The translations under genes and the position numbers were made by a program. The notes beneath the pieces are model-generated. The model saw only the letters and a list, made by a program, of their open reading frames with translations. It did no database searches and was not told the DNA's origin. From contig NZ_JAYRCK010000009.1 in NCBI RefSeq assembly GCF_036409475.1, positions 95,195 through 159,194 on the forward strand: a stretch of 64,000 nucleotides of DNA, in the 5' to 3' direction. This DNA comes from Scandinavium sp036409475 (lineage in GTDB: Bacteria; Pseudomonadota; Gammaproteobacteria; Enterobacterales; Enterobacteriaceae). Positions 51,626-61,418 of the stretch are shown piece after piece (the first letter of the stretch is position 1; every line of letters starts with the position of its first letter).

Positions 51626-52833
51626 TGGCCTGGTATGCCTGGTCCGCAACGGACGCCACGGGAAAAAGTCAGCGTGGCACATTGCAGGCTGAAGGGCCAA
51701 AACAGGTGCGTCAGACGCTGCGCGATCAGAAACTGATGCCGGTGTCGATTACCGAAACACGCGGGCCTGAGGCGGGTAAAAGCTCTCGCAAAGGCGCCAA
51801 ACTGTCGGTTCCGGTGCTGTCGATGTTTACCCGCCAGCTGGCGACGCTGGTGAATGCTGCGCTGCCTCTGGAAAGTGCATTGAAAGCCATCGCCAAACAA
51901 ACGGAAGATAAAACGCTGGCGAAGATGGTGACGGAAATTCGCGACAAAGTGGTGGAAGGACACACGCTGTTTGATGCCTTTAGCCAGTTTCCGCGTAGCT
52001 TCGATAAGCTTTATTGCACGCTGGTCATGGCCGGGGAAAAAACCGGGCATCTGGGTGGCGTGCTGGAAAAACTGGCGGAGTTCAACGAACAGCGCCAGAA
52101 GATGAAAAGCAAACTGTCGCAGGCGATGGTCTATCCCATCACCCTGACGGTGGTGGCGGTGGCGGTTATCTCGATTCTGCTGGTGGCGGTTGTGCCGCAG
52201 GTGATTGACCAGTTTACCCACATGAAACAGCAGTTGCCGATCACCACCCGGACGTTGATTGCGGTGAGTGATTTTTTACAGGCGTGGGGCATTTTTATTG
52301 CCGGTGGTCTGTTCGGGGCGTCGGTGTGCTTTAAAGCCTGGTTGAAAAAAGAGAAGAACCGTTTCGCTTATCACCAGTGGCTATTAAGCCGTTCGCCGCT
52401 GAAGAAACTGGTGTGCGCCATCAACAGCGCACGCTATATCCGCACGCTCAGTATTTTGCAGGCCAGTAGCGTCCCGCTGCTGGAAGGCATGTATATCGCG
52501 ATGGACGGTATCGAAAACCTGTATGCCCGCAAGGTACTTGAACAGGCTGCCGATAGCGTGCGCCAGGGCTCGTCGCTGTATAACGCGCTGGAGCAGGCAA
52601 AAATCTTTCCGCCAACCATGTTGTACATGGTGGCCTCCGGTGAGGAGAGCGGCGAGTTAGGACCATTAATGGACCGTGCGGCGGAAAACCAGGAGTCTGG
52701 ATTACAGCATCGCATTACGTTAACGCTGTCGGTCTTTGAACCGGCGCTGGTCGTCACAATGGCGACGGTTGTTTTATTTATCGTTCTTGCAATATTACAA
52801 CCGCTTCTTCAACTTAATAATATGGTGGGTTAA
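51625..52833 (+). CDS. gspF: T2SS platform protein GspF
   Basis: The 402-residue protein has three transmembrane segments (about 170-190, 220-240, 375-395) and two T2SSF domains. Typical blocks are FTRQLATLVNAALPLESALKAIAKQ and TLSILQASSVPLLEGM. It is the inner-membrane platform that couples GspE to pseudopilin assembly. TAATG overlap with gspE. Confidence 0.95.
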   Translation: MAWYAWSATDATGKSQRGTLQAEGPKQVRQTLRDQKLMPVSITETRGPEAGKSSRKGAKLSVPVLSMFTRQLATLVNAALPLESALKAIAKQTEDKTLAKMVTEIRDKVVEGHTLFDAFSQFPRSFDKLYCTLVMAGEKTGHLGGVLEKLAEFNEQRQKMKSKLSQAMVYPITLTVVAVAVISILLVAVVPQVIDQFTHMKQQLPITTRTLIAVSDFLQAWGIFIAGGLFGASVCFKAWLKKEKNRFAYHQWLLSRSPLKKLVCAINSARYIRTLSILQASSVPLLEGMYIAMDGIENLYARKVLEQAADSVRQGSSLYNALEQAKIFPPTMLYMVASGEESGELGPLMDRAAENQESGLQHRITLTLSVFEPALVVTMATVVLFIVLAILQPLLQLNNMVG

Positions 52834-52835
52834 AC

Positions 52836-53285
52836 ATGTCTATGAAAATAAAGCGTCTGAAACATCAGGCGGGGTTTACGTTGCTCGAATTAATGGTGGT
52901 TATCGTTATTCTCGGCGTACTGGCCAGTATGGTGGTGCCGAATTTAATGGGTAACAAAGAGAAGGCGGATGTGCAAAAAGCCACCAGCGATATTGTGGCG
53001 CTGGAAGGTTCTCTCGATATGTACAAACTGGATAACCATCGCTACCCAACCACTGAACAAGGCTTGCAGGCGCTGGTAACCAAACCTGAAATTGCGCCAA
53101 TTCCAAAAGGCTATCGCGATGACGGCTATATTCGCCGCCTGCCACAAGATCCGTGGGGCAATGACTATATTCTGGTCAGCCCAGGCGAACACAGCGCGGT
53201 CGATATTTTTTCTTCCGGCCCGGATGCTGAAGCCAATACTGCCGATGATATAAGCAACTGGTCTGCTGATACAAAAGAGAAGTAA
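52836..53285 (+). CDS. gspG: T2SS major pseudopilin GspG
   Basis: The 149-residue prepilin has a type IV leader cut after Gly in QAG-FTLLELMVVIVILGVLAS with Glu at +5. The C-terminal conserved part (NHRYPTTEQGLQALV, DPWGNDYILVSPGEHSAVDIFSSGPD) includes the calcium-binding loop. It polymerises into the periplasmic pseudopilus. GspO should cleave it. Confidence 0.96.
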   Translation: MSMKIKRLKHQAGFTLLELMVVIVILGVLASMVVPNLMGNKEKADVQKATSDIVALEGSLDMYKLDNHRYPTTEQGLQALVTKPEIAPIPKGYRDDGYIRRLPQDPWGNDYILVSPGEHSAVDIFSSGPDAEANTADDISNWSADTKEK

Positions 53286-53770
53286 TGAATAAGCAACGTG
53301 GGTTTACCTTGCTGGAGATTATTGTGGCGCTGGTGATATTTTCTTGCTGCGCCATGATGGTGGTCTCAACCATTCCTTCTCGCAGCGGCGCAGATATATT
53401 GGGGCAGCAAATGAAATCCCTCGTTGAATATGGTTCTGACCGCGCGGTGATGGATGGGAATATTGTCGGGCTGGTGGTGACCTCAACGGAATATCAACTG
53501 GTGACGCAGACCGGAAACGGCAGCGAGCGCCACTGGGTTCCGCTAGCCACGGGCCGAATACTCACTCAAGGCCAGTTTCCTGAAGAAATGTACGTGTCGC
53601 TCAGCCCGCAAAGGCTGGCGACCACGCTGGATGACGCACCGCAGATAGTCTTTTTACCCGATGGCGAGCTAAGCCGTTTCAAGCTCAGCCTGCAAAGCGC
53701 GGATAAAAAAGTGCGCTTTCACGTGGCATCGCTGGGCGCGACGCCCGTCGAGGTGGAGAACGATGACTGA
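53285..53770 (+). CDS. gspH: T2SS minor pseudopilin GspH
   Basis: The 161-residue prepilin has leader KQRG-FTLLEIIVALVIFSCC with Glu+5. The globular part ends in RFHVASLGATPVEVEND. It shares one base with gspG, and overlaps gspI by eight bases. GspH forms part of the tip/shaft of the pseudopilus. Confidence 0.92.
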   Translation: MNKQRGFTLLEIIVALVIFSCCAMMVVSTIPSRSGADILGQQMKSLVEYGSDRAVMDGNIVGLVVTSTEYQLVTQTGNGSERHWVPLATGRILTQGQFPEEMYVSLSPQRLATTLDDAPQIVFLPDGELSRFKLSLQSADKKVRFHVASLGATPVEVENDD

Positions 53771-54143
53771 TCGCAAAAAGAAAGAACAAGGCATGACGCT
53801 GTTGGAAGTGATGGTCGCATTAGTGATTTTCTCCACCGCCGCGCTGGCGTTAATGAATTCTGTCTCACTGAACGTGCGCTTTACCCACAGCTTGTCTGAA
53901 ACCCTTCAGGCGAGTTGGGTGGCGGAAAACCTGCTGGCGCAAGCTCAACTGGCGCAAAAGGATTTTCCCGACGATGAACTGGAAGGCAGCGAAACGATGG
54001 GCGGGCGCACATGGAACTGGCATATCCAGCGGGTGAAAACCTCAGCCAATGCCTTTGCCGATGAGGTGCGGGTGTATGGCGAAGGCGAAGAAACACAGCC
54101 GGTGATAGCTCTCCAGTTGAGTGAGCCGGAGGCGGTGGAATGA
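53763..54143 (+). CDS. gspI: T2SS minor pseudopilin GspI
   Basis: The 126-residue prepilin has leader KEQG-MTLLEVMVALVIFSTAA. The conserved core is ASWVAENLLAQAQL and TMGGRTWNWHIQ. It nucleates the GspI-J-K tip complex. It overlaps gspJ by four bases. Confidence 0.94.
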   Translation: MTDRKKKEQGMTLLEVMVALVIFSTAALALMNSVSLNVRFTHSLSETLQASWVAENLLAQAQLAQKDFPDDELEGSETMGGRTWNWHIQRVKTSANAFADEVRVYGEGEETQPVIALQLSEPEAVE

Positions 54144-54823
54144 GCCAACGAACACGTCATCAGCAAGGCTTTACGCTGCTGGAAATTATGATTGCGCTGA
54201 CCATTTTTGCGGTGATCAGCACCCTGGCCTGGCAAATTCTGGATGGCGCAATGCGTACGTCTTCTGCCAGCGATGCTGCGGCGGTGAAGATCACGCAATT
54301 ACAACGTACCTACAACCTTCTTTCGCGCGATTTCTATCAGTTACAGGCGCGAGCGCCGCGTAACGAAGGTGATGCGTTTATTGAACGTGACGATGGTCTC
54401 GAACTGACCACATTGAGTGGTATCAGCGGGCAACTGCAACTGGAACGTGTGCGCTGGCGGCTGAAAGACAAACGTTTATGGCGTGATGTCTGGAGCACCA
54501 TCGACAGCCCGGCAAGCGTCGGGCCGGAAGAGGTGCCTATTCTGAGCGAAGTGAGTTCGATGAAATGGCGCTTCTGGCATGATGGCTGGCAGGACAAATG
54601 GCCTGAAACCGACCATCAACCCGCAGGCGTTGAGCTGACGCTGACGATGGAAAACGGCGACACCTGGCGCTGGATCTTTACGACGCCAGGGGATATGCCG
54701 GAGAGCCAGAGTCTCAAAACTGACGAGAAAGCTGAGCCAGCGCAGCCTGTCGATGCACAGACGGCACAGTCTGTGCCAGCTGAACCGCAGGCAGCGCCTG
54801 CTGCTGAAACGGGAGCGAACTAA
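54140..54823 (+). CDS. gspJ: T2SS minor pseudopilin GspJ
   Basis: The 227-residue prepilin has leader HQQG-FTLLEIMIALTIFAVISTLAWQ. The conserved block SRDFYQLQARAPRN follows. The C-terminal tail of about 35 residues is Pro-, Ala- and Gln-rich (low complexity). Part of the pseudopilus tip with GspI and GspK. It shares one base with gspK. Confidence 0.94.
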   Translation: MSQRTRHQQGFTLLEIMIALTIFAVISTLAWQILDGAMRTSSASDAAAVKITQLQRTYNLLSRDFYQLQARAPRNEGDAFIERDDGLELTTLSGISGQLQLERVRWRLKDKRLWRDVWSTIDSPASVGPEEVPILSEVSSMKWRFWHDGWQDKWPETDHQPAGVELTLTMENGDTWRWIFTTPGDMPESQSLKTDEKAEPAQPVDAQTAQSVPAEPQAAPAAETGAN

Positions 54824-55845
54824 TGCGTGGCACGTTAGGGCGAAAACAGCGCGGAGTCGCACTGTTGATGGTGCTGATCCTGCTGGTGATGATGTCGGCG
54901 CTGGCCGCCAAAATCAGCCAGCAGTTTTGTCGGCATTTGCAGAAAACTCATTATCAGGTGAGTCAGCAGGCATTGCGCTGGGCGATTCAACGCCAGCAAA
55001 CCGTTATCGAAAATGGGCTGCAAAAAGAGGCCAGCAGCGAAAGCAAAGGCCTGTCACCGAACGGTGATTGGGCGCAGCCTCTGGAAACACAGGGTGAAAA
55101 CTACACCGTGACGAGCCAGGTCGAAGACGCGAGGACTTGCTTTAACGTCAACAGCCTGATTGCAGAAGACAGCGCAGCGGCTAAACCTGCCGACGCGCCA
55201 GGGGCGTTACCGGAGAAACCAGTTAAAGAGCAGATTACTGAGCAGTTGCTTATCGACAGCGGTGTCAGTTCGACGACCGCCGAGGAGGTGTATCAGCAAT
55301 TGGTGGATGACCTCGACGGTGACAGTCTCACGGCGAAACAAGGTCAGGAACAGGATGCCTGGGCGAGTGCGGTACCGGCTCGTGGGCCAGCCAACCAGAT
55401 GATGCGCACCATTGATGAAATAAAACAGTTGCCTGCCTTCCCGCCAATGGCATGGGCAAAAGCCAGCAAGCTGCTGTGTGCACTGCCCGACACGGACGGC
55501 AAGGTGAACGTCAATACCTTAACGCCCGAACAGGCCCCGCTGCTGGCGGCAATTTTTACCGGCACGCTGAATACCGATGCCGCGAAACGGCTGATTGAGT
55601 CCCGTCCTGAAGAGGGTTGGGAATCGCTGGAGGCATTCAGCAAAGTGCTGGAAACCGAGTATCCACAGACCAAAGAGATCCTGGCGCAGGTTCAGGAGCG
55701 GATCGCGGTGAGTAGCCGCGATTTCCGGGTCAACAGTACCGGCAATACTGACGATTTAACACTGCGCGTTGTCAGTCAGCTCCATGTTGATAGTGAAGCT
55801 GGCAAGGTGATTACCTGGCAACGTCGTTACCGAATGGCTGAATAA
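54823..55845 (+). CDS. gspK: T2SS minor pseudopilin GspK
   Basis: The 340-residue prepilin has leader KQRG-VALLMVLILLVMMSALAA and, as usual for GspK, lacks the +5 glutamate. The large alpha domain carries the conserved VNVNTLTPEQAPLLAAIF and FRVNSTGNTDDLTLRVVSQ blocks. It caps the pseudopilus tip. Confidence 0.94.
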   Translation: MRGTLGRKQRGVALLMVLILLVMMSALAAKISQQFCRHLQKTHYQVSQQALRWAIQRQQTVIENGLQKEASSESKGLSPNGDWAQPLETQGENYTVTSQVEDARTCFNVNSLIAEDSAAAKPADAPGALPEKPVKEQITEQLLIDSGVSSTTAEEVYQQLVDDLDGDSLTAKQGQEQDAWASAVPARGPANQMMRTIDEIKQLPAFPPMAWAKASKLLCALPDTDGKVNVNTLTPEQAPLLAAIFTGTLNTDAAKRLIESRPEEGWESLEAFSKVLETEYPQTKEILAQVQERIAVSSRDFRVNSTGNTDDLTLRVVSQLHVDSEAGKVITWQRRYRMAE

Positions 55846-55860
55846 CACAAGTAAAACACG

Positions 55861-57006
55861 ATGAAACAGGTGCTTTTTATTCGTCCCGGCACGCATGAGG
55901 ACGACAAGATTTTGTGGTGCGAATCCGGTAGCCAGCATGTTGCAACGCTGGCGGGGTGGGGTGAGCTGAACACGCTGGCAGACCATCCGTGGGCGAGCAA
56001 TGTCTGCTTGCTGCTTCCGGCCAGCGAAATGATTTTTCGCCATTTTTCGCTGCCTAAAAAAGGAGCCTCCGCACAGGCGACGGTCTTTTCATGGATGGCT
56101 GAAGAGACGCTGATTGGTGATGTCGACGATCTCCACTGGACGGTAGTGAACAAAAAAGGGCGGGAAGTGGATGCCACGGCAGTCAACGCAGAGGTGCTGC
56201 GCCGCTGGCTGACGCTTTTTTCCGAAGCCGGATTGGGCGTTATCCAGGTGCTGCCGGATGCGATGTTGCTGCCCGTCAATGATGGCGGCACGACGCTGGT
56301 GGCGCTGGAGGACAGTTACTGGCTGCGCTTCTCGCCATTCAATGCGTGTGAAGCGGATGCTGGCCTGTTGCCGTTGCTGATGAGCAAATGCGACGGCGGG
56401 GAAGTGCGTTGTTATGGCGAGGCGCCAGAAGGTGTCCGGGTAGATGAGGCACTGGTGTGGCAACATCCGTTGGTGCTTATCCAGCCGCAGTGGGAAAGCT
56501 GTCGCATTAACCTGCTGCACGGCGAGTTTTCCTTGCGTAGTGCGCAGGGCCCACGTTTTCGGCATACCAAAGCGCTGATGACCGCCGTGGTGTTGCTGGG
56601 GATTGGCCTGCTGTTGGGGCCACGCGTCGGTGCGGCCTGGATGTTGAGCCAACAGCAGGAACAGGTTTCCAGTGAGATGCTTGAAGTGGCACAGCACTAT
56701 TTCCCGACCCTGCGGCAAACCACCAACCTGAAGTATCACGTTGGGCAAAACCTGAGCAAAGTGCAGAAAGGGTTCTTCATTCAGCTTGATGCCCTGGAGC
56801 AAATCAGGACATCGCAGCCGGACGTGGAAGTCAGCGAAGTGGAGTATGACGAAGCGCAGGGCCAGCTCACGCTGAATGTGAAATCGATGGACGCCCAGGC
56901 GATTCAGAATTTCGTGAATCAGGCCAATGAGCACTTTGCGTTAACAATGCAGCCTGTTTCCAGCGAAGCCCCTTATACCGCCATCGTCACCGGGAAATAC
57001 AAATGA
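55861..57006 (+). CDS. gspL: T2SS assembly-platform protein GspL
   Basis: The 381-residue protein has an actin-like cytoplasmic domain (about 1-230), a transmembrane segment (about 240-260) and a periplasmic ferredoxin-like domain. It recruits GspE to the membrane and binds GspM. Its end overlaps gspM by four bases. Confidence 0.92.
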   Translation: MKQVLFIRPGTHEDDKILWCESGSQHVATLAGWGELNTLADHPWASNVCLLLPASEMIFRHFSLPKKGASAQATVFSWMAEETLIGDVDDLHWTVVNKKGREVDATAVNAEVLRRWLTLFSEAGLGVIQVLPDAMLLPVNDGGTTLVALEDSYWLRFSPFNACEADAGLLPLLMSKCDGGEVRCYGEAPEGVRVDEALVWQHPLVLIQPQWESCRINLLHGEFSLRSAQGPRFRHTKALMTAVVLLGIGLLLGPRVGAAWMLSQQQEQVSSEMLEVAQHYFPTLRQTTNLKYHVGQNLSKVQKGFFIQLDALEQIRTSQPDVEVSEVEYDEAQGQLTLNVKSMDAQAIQNFVNQANEHFALTMQPVSSEAPYTAIVTGKYK

Positions 57007-57488
57007 AAGAACGTGTCACCCAATTAAAAGCCCGCTGGCAGAATTACAGCCCGCGTGAACGCTTGTTATTTAAATTCAGCGCCGGAGTGCTGTGCTGTGC
57101 CGTTATTTATTACGGCGCCATGACGCCGCTGGATGCAATGATTAAAGATAACCAGACGGCTTTATTCAAACAGAAACAAACCCTGAACTGGATGCGTGAA
57201 GAAATTAGTAAAAATCATCTTCAGGCCAAAGTGCTGAAAGTCAGTAATCCTCGCAGCGTAGTGGAAGACAGCGCAAAAGAGATCCACCTTTCACTGACGG
57301 AACTGCGTCAGGATGGGCAGTCATTATCTTTTAGCGTCGACAGGGTCAACGTTTACACCCTCAAAAACTGGCTGCGGGAGATGAATATGACCTCTGGCGT
57401 CAGGATGGAAAAAGTCGATTTGACGCCGGTGGATCACCTGAGTGATGTGAGCGCGCACATTACGCTGAGCTGGGGCAAAACCGCGTGA
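57003..57488 (+). CDS. gspM: T2SS assembly-platform protein GspM
   Basis: The 161-residue protein has a short cytoplasmic head (SPRERLLFKF), one transmembrane segment (about 24-42) and a periplasmic ferredoxin-like domain (ESRLQ-type FSVDRVNVYTLKNWLREMN). It partners GspL. Overlaps gspO by four bases; gspN is absent. Confidence 0.9.
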   Translation: MKERVTQLKARWQNYSPRERLLFKFSAGVLCCAVIYYGAMTPLDAMIKDNQTALFKQKQTLNWMREEISKNHLQAKVLKVSNPRSVVEDSAKEIHLSLTELRQDGQSLSFSVDRVNVYTLKNWLREMNMTSGVRMEKVDLTPVDHLSDVSAHITLSWGKTA

Positions 57489-58282
57489 ATCCGTTGATGC
57501 TGATACAGACACAGAATCTCCCCGGGCTTTGCGCGTTGAGCGCCGGGCTAGGGGCCATTATCGGCAGTTTTCTGGGCGTGGTGGCAGAGCGTATTCCGCC
57601 GCTGGTGATGGGTGAGGACGGTGCGGGGAATCTGCTGTTTCCGGCGTCCCATTGCCCTGAATGCTCTCATCCACTAAGCGGCTGGGAAAATATTCCTGTG
57701 CTGAGCTGGTGCTTCCTGCGTGGGCGTTGCCGCCACTGTCAGGCGGCTATCCCGCTTCGCTTGCTGCTGGTCGAAGTGTTCAGCGCACTTTTCTTCGCAT
57801 TCAGCGCGGCTTTTGCTCCATCGCTGCCTGTTTTACTTTCGCTGTGGTTGTTATGGAGTTTGCTGTTGCCGCTGGTGATCATTGATACCCGGCACTTGCT
57901 GCTGCCGGATTGCCTGACGCAGCCTCTGCTCTGGGCCGGATTATTAACCAGTGCTGCATTTCATACATTGCCGTTGACTGACGCGTTATATGGCGCGGTT
58001 GCCGGGTATCTTTCGCTGTGGCTACTGTACTGGGCGTTTCGCTTGCTCACCGGGCGAGAAGGGCTGGGTTACGGGGATTTTAAACTGCTGGCGGCGCTCG
58101 GAGCCTGGTGCGGCTGGCAATCGTTGCCGACATTGGTGCTGGTTGCTGCCCTGAGCGGGATTGCCGTCACTATGCTGTTCATGAAATCCGGGCGTAAAAA
58201 TACGCTTATTCCCTTTGGTCCCTCTCTTGCATTTTCCGGAATGGTGACCTTTATTCTGCAGATAATGCATTTTTCGTTTTAA
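57485..58282 (+). CDS. gspO: prepilin peptidase GspO
   Basis: The 265-residue aspartic protease has about seven to eight transmembrane segments and an N-terminal cytoplasmic zinc loop with two CxxC pairs (CPECSHPLSGWENIP...CRHC). The catalytic aspartates are in VIIDTRHLLLPD and in GYGDFKLLAALGAW (GxGD). It cleaves and N-methylates GspG-K. The gene starts with GTG overlapping gspM. It ends the gspC-O operon, followed by 261 AT-rich bases before the chitinase gene. Confidence 0.95.
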   Translation: MNPLMLIQTQNLPGLCALSAGLGAIIGSFLGVVAERIPPLVMGEDGAGNLLFPASHCPECSHPLSGWENIPVLSWCFLRGRCRHCQAAIPLRLLLVEVFSALFFAFSAAFAPSLPVLLSLWLLWSLLLPLVIIDTRHLLLPDCLTQPLLWAGLLTSAAFHTLPLTDALYGAVAGYLSLWLLYWAFRLLTGREGLGYGDFKLLAALGAWCGWQSLPTLVLVAALSGIAVTMLFMKSGRKNTLIPFGPSLAFSGMVTFILQIMHFSF

Positions 58283-58543
58283 AACAGCCAGTCAAGTTTT
58301 ATTTGAAATTTTTTCACCAGGGAAAGGAATAGGGGAAATAAAAAACGCCCTGTATTCTTGGTGTCACGGAAAGGATATTGCATCAGATTTTATTTTATGG
58401 AGGGTGTTGGCGTAATACAGTAATTATTTCGCAAGTTGTTTTTATACGTTGTATTTAAGAAGGGTTATTCATAATAGCTTGTCCATGTTGAATGGAATGA
58501 CATGGGTATTTAATTTCACAAATCGTATTGTCAGGATCTAATA

Positions 58544-61312
58544 ATGAAATTTCTGAAGCCTAAATATCTGGCGCTCTTTGTTGCCGCGGTGGCAAGCCCG
58601 GTATTTGCAGCTGTACCAGGTAAAGCCACAATCTCCAGCGGTAATGATAAATTTGCCATTGTTGAAGTGGATCAGGCCGCCACGGCCTATAACAATCTTG
58701 TTAAAGTCCACGACGGCGCTGACGTAAAAGTGCAGTGGGACGTCTGGAGCGGGGCGGCCCCCACGTCTGCAAAAGTGCTGCTGGATGGTAAAACCGTCTG
58801 GACCGGCGCGGGCAGCATGAACGGCACCGCAAGTTTTAAAGTCATGAAAGGCGGCCGTTATCAGGAAACGGTTGAGCTTTGTAACACTAGCGGGTGCAGC
58901 ACCAGCGCCAGCAAACTGATTATCGTTGCGGATACCGACGGTAGTCATCTGCTGCCATTGACCACCACCATGCAAGAAAACAACAAAACGCTTGCTCAGC
59001 ACACCGACAAAGTCGTTGGCGCTTATTTCCCTGAGTGGGGTGTTTACGATCGTAATTTCCCGGTGGATAAAATCCCTGCGGCGAACCTCAACCATATCCT
59101 GTATGGCTTCATTCCTATCTGTGGCGGCGACGGTATCAACGACAGCCTGAAAACCATTGAAGGCGGCAACAGCTTTGAAGCGCTGAAACGTTCTTGTAAC
59201 GGTCGTCAGGATTTCCAGGTGGCCATTCACGATCCATGGGCGGCATTGCAGAAGCCGCAAGCTGGCGTTTCCGGTTGGGACGACCCGTACAAAGGCAACT
59301 TCGGTCAGCTGATGGCGATGAAAAAAGCGCATCCAGACCTGAAAGTGCTGCCATCCATCGGTGGCTGGACCCTGTCTGATCCGTTCTACAGAATGCATGA
59401 CAAAGTGATCCGCGATCGCTTCGTGGCTTCTGTGAAAGACTTCCTGAAAACCTGGAAATTCTTCGACGGTGTGGATATCGACTGGGAATTCCCGGGTGGC
59501 GGCGGCGAGAATGCTGCGCTGGGTAACCCTCAGCAGGATAAAGAAACCTACACCCTGCTGATGCAGGATCTGCGCGCTATGCTCAACGATCTGTCGACAG
59601 AAACCGGCCGTAAGTTTGAGCTGACCTCGGCGATCGGTTCCGGTCAGGATAAAATTGAAGACGTGGATTACACCACCGCTCAGCAATATCTCGATCATAT
59701 CTTCCTGATGAGCTACGACTTCCACGGCGGCTGGAGCATGGACGAACTGGGCCACCAGAATGCGCTGTACGGTGCGTCCTGGAAACCAGATACCCAATAC
59801 ACCACTGACAACGGCGTCAACGCGCTGCTCGGTCAGGGCGTGCAGCCAGGCAAGATTGTGGTGGGTACCGCCATGTACGGCCGCGGCTGGACTGGTGTAC
59901 ACGGTTATACCGGCAACAATCCATTCACGGGCACCGCGACCGACAAAGTGAGAGGCACCTGGGAACCGGGCGTGGTTGACTACCGTCAGATTGCCAACGA
60001 ATACAAAGGCAAACCAGGCTGGGAATACAGCTATGACACTGCGGCAGAAGCCCCGTCTCTGTTCAATAAATCAACCGGTGAGTTGATCACCTATGAAGAT
60101 GCGCGCTCTGCAACCGCCAAAGGTAAATATGTGCTGGCGAAAAACCTGGGCGGCCTGTTTGCCTGGTCTATCGACTCCGATACCGGCGACATCCTGAACG
60201 CGATGAATGAAAGCCTGGTCGGCGGCGGTTCAACGCCGGTTGATCCTGTGGTCACCAACCATGCACCGATTGCGACTGCAGCCGATCAGATGGTGACTGG
60301 CCCGGCAACCGTGACGCTGGATGGTTCTGCCTCCACCGATCCTGATGGCGATGCGATCACCTACAAATGGACTCAGGTTTCTGGAACGTCTGTCAACATC
60401 ACCAACAGCACGAATGCGAGAGCAACCTTCAATGTGGCGGCTGTCACCAGCAATCAGACTCTGGTGTTCCGCTTGACGGTAACGGATGCGAAAGGGCTGA
60501 CCAGCACGGCAGATGTTCAGGTCGTGAACAAAGCGCCAAAAGCGAACCAGGCTCCGGTTGTAAACCCACTGGAAGCGGTAACGCTGGAATCGGGTCAGAC
60601 TTACTCCCTGCACGCTCAAGCTACCGATCCAGATGGTGACGCGCTGACGTACACCTGGAGCGTTCCGGCAGCAATGCAGGCAACGGGTAACGGCACCGCC
60701 AACCTGAACATTACCGCACCAGACGTGGAAACGCAGTCTACTTACACCCTGACCGTTGTGGTTAACGATGGCAAGACCAGCGTCCAGTCAAGCGTAGAAG
60801 TCACCGTCACGCCGAAAGCAGCAGAAGTTCCGGCTGATGAAGGCAACGTGCCTGCGGACGAAGGCAATACCCCGTCTGATGAAGGCAATACCCCGTCTGA
60901 TGAAGGTAATACCCCATCTGACGAAGGGAATACACCAGCAGACGAAGGCAATACGCCAGCGGATGAAGGTCAGGCAACCGGTAGCTGCGATGCGCCTGTT
61001 GATGCCAACGCCAGCAAACATGCAGCGTGGAGCGCCAGCAAGGTCTATAACGCGGACGACACCGTCAGCGCTGATAACCTGGTCTGGAAGGCAAAATACT
61101 GGACTCAGGGTAACAAACCTGGCTTCGGCGTGGATGCCTGGGAACTGGTCAGCCAGGTGAAATTCAACTGGCGTTCCGATGTGGTTTACAACGGCGGCGA
61201 CACCACCACCTATAACGGCTCGGCTTACCGTGCCAAATGGTGGACTAAGGGTGATATGCCAGGCAACAGCGATGTGTGGGTGAAAACCGGCGCGGCAACT
61301 GACTGTCAATAA
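58544..61312 (+). CDS. chiA: GH18 chitinase ChiA with PKD-like domains and two CBM5/12 modules
   Basis: The 922-residue protein has a signal peptide (1-22, ending FAA). Residues about 24-135 match the ChiA N-terminal FN3-like domain of Serratia ChiA. Residues about 155-560 are the GH18 barrel with D311-x-D313-x-E315 in FDGVDIDWEFPGG; the catalytic Glu has the same number as in Serratia ChiA. Two PKD/Ig-like domains (about 570-765) follow. Then comes a linker of seven DEGN-type hexapeptides (about 765-810) and two chitin-binding CBM5/12 modules (about 825-915, with AKYWTQGNKPG and AKWWTKGDMPG). It is expected to be exported by Sec and then by the adjacent T2SS to degrade chitin outside the cell. 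Confidence 0.95.
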   Translation: MKFLKPKYLALFVAAVASPVFAAVPGKATISSGNDKFAIVEVDQAATAYNNLVKVHDGADVKVQWDVWSGAAPTSAKVLLDGKTVWTGAGSMNGTASFKVMKGGRYQETVELCNTSGCSTSASKLIIVADTDGSHLLPLTTTMQENNKTLAQHTDKVVGAYFPEWGVYDRNFPVDKIPAANLNHILYGFIPICGGDGINDSLKTIEGGNSFEALKRSCNGRQDFQVAIHDPWAALQKPQAGVSGWDDPYKGNFGQLMAMKKAHPDLKVLPSIGGWTLSDPFYRMHDKVIRDRFVASVKDFLKTWKFFDGVDIDWEFPGGGGENAALGNPQQDKETYTLLMQDLRAMLNDLSTETGRKFELTSAIGSGQDKIEDVDYTTAQQYLDHIFLMSYDFHGGWSMDELGHQNALYGASWKPDTQYTTDNGVNALLGQGVQPGKIVVGTAMYGRGWTGVHGYTGNNPFTGTATDKVRGTWEPGVVDYRQIANEYKGKPGWEYSYDTAAEAPSLFNKSTGELITYEDARSATAKGKYVLAKNLGGLFAWSIDSDTGDILNAMNESLVGGGSTPVDPVVTNHAPIATAADQMVTGPATVTLDGSASTDPDGDAITYKWTQVSGTSVNITNSTNARATFNVAAVTSNQTLVFRLTVTDAKGLTSTADVQVVNKAPKANQAPVVNPLEAVTLESGQTYSLHAQATDPDGDALTYTWSVPAAMQATGNGTANLNITAPDVETQSTYTLTVVVNDGKTSVQSSVEVTVTPKAAEVPADEGNVPADEGNTPSDEGNTPSDEGNTPSDEGNTPADEGNTPADEGQATGSCDAPVDANASKHAAWSASKVYNADDTVSADNLVWKAKYWTQGNKPGFGVDAWELVSQVKFNWRSDVVYNGGDTTTYNGSAYRAKWWTKGDMPGNSDVWVKTGAATDCQ

Positions 61313-61326
61313 TTTCCAGCCTTAAC

Positions 61327-61352
61327 CCTGCGGGCAGCATTCTGCCCGCAGG
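61327..61352 (+). terminator. hairpin after chiA
   Basis: A perfect 11-base stem (CCTGCGGGCAG/CTGCCCGCAGG) with a 4-base loop lies 14 bases after the chiA stop. There is no T-run, so it may protect the mRNA or end transcription only partly. Confidence 0.6.
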
Positions 61353-61418
61353 ATAAACAGGCCCGGAAGTGAATAAGTGGAAAGGATTAACGGGCAATGA
61401 AAAATAACGGGATTGAAC

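Noticed and set aside
60836..60972. CRISPR-like array
   Set aside because: The regular units are the in-frame hexapeptide linker of ChiA; there are no spacers and no cas genes.
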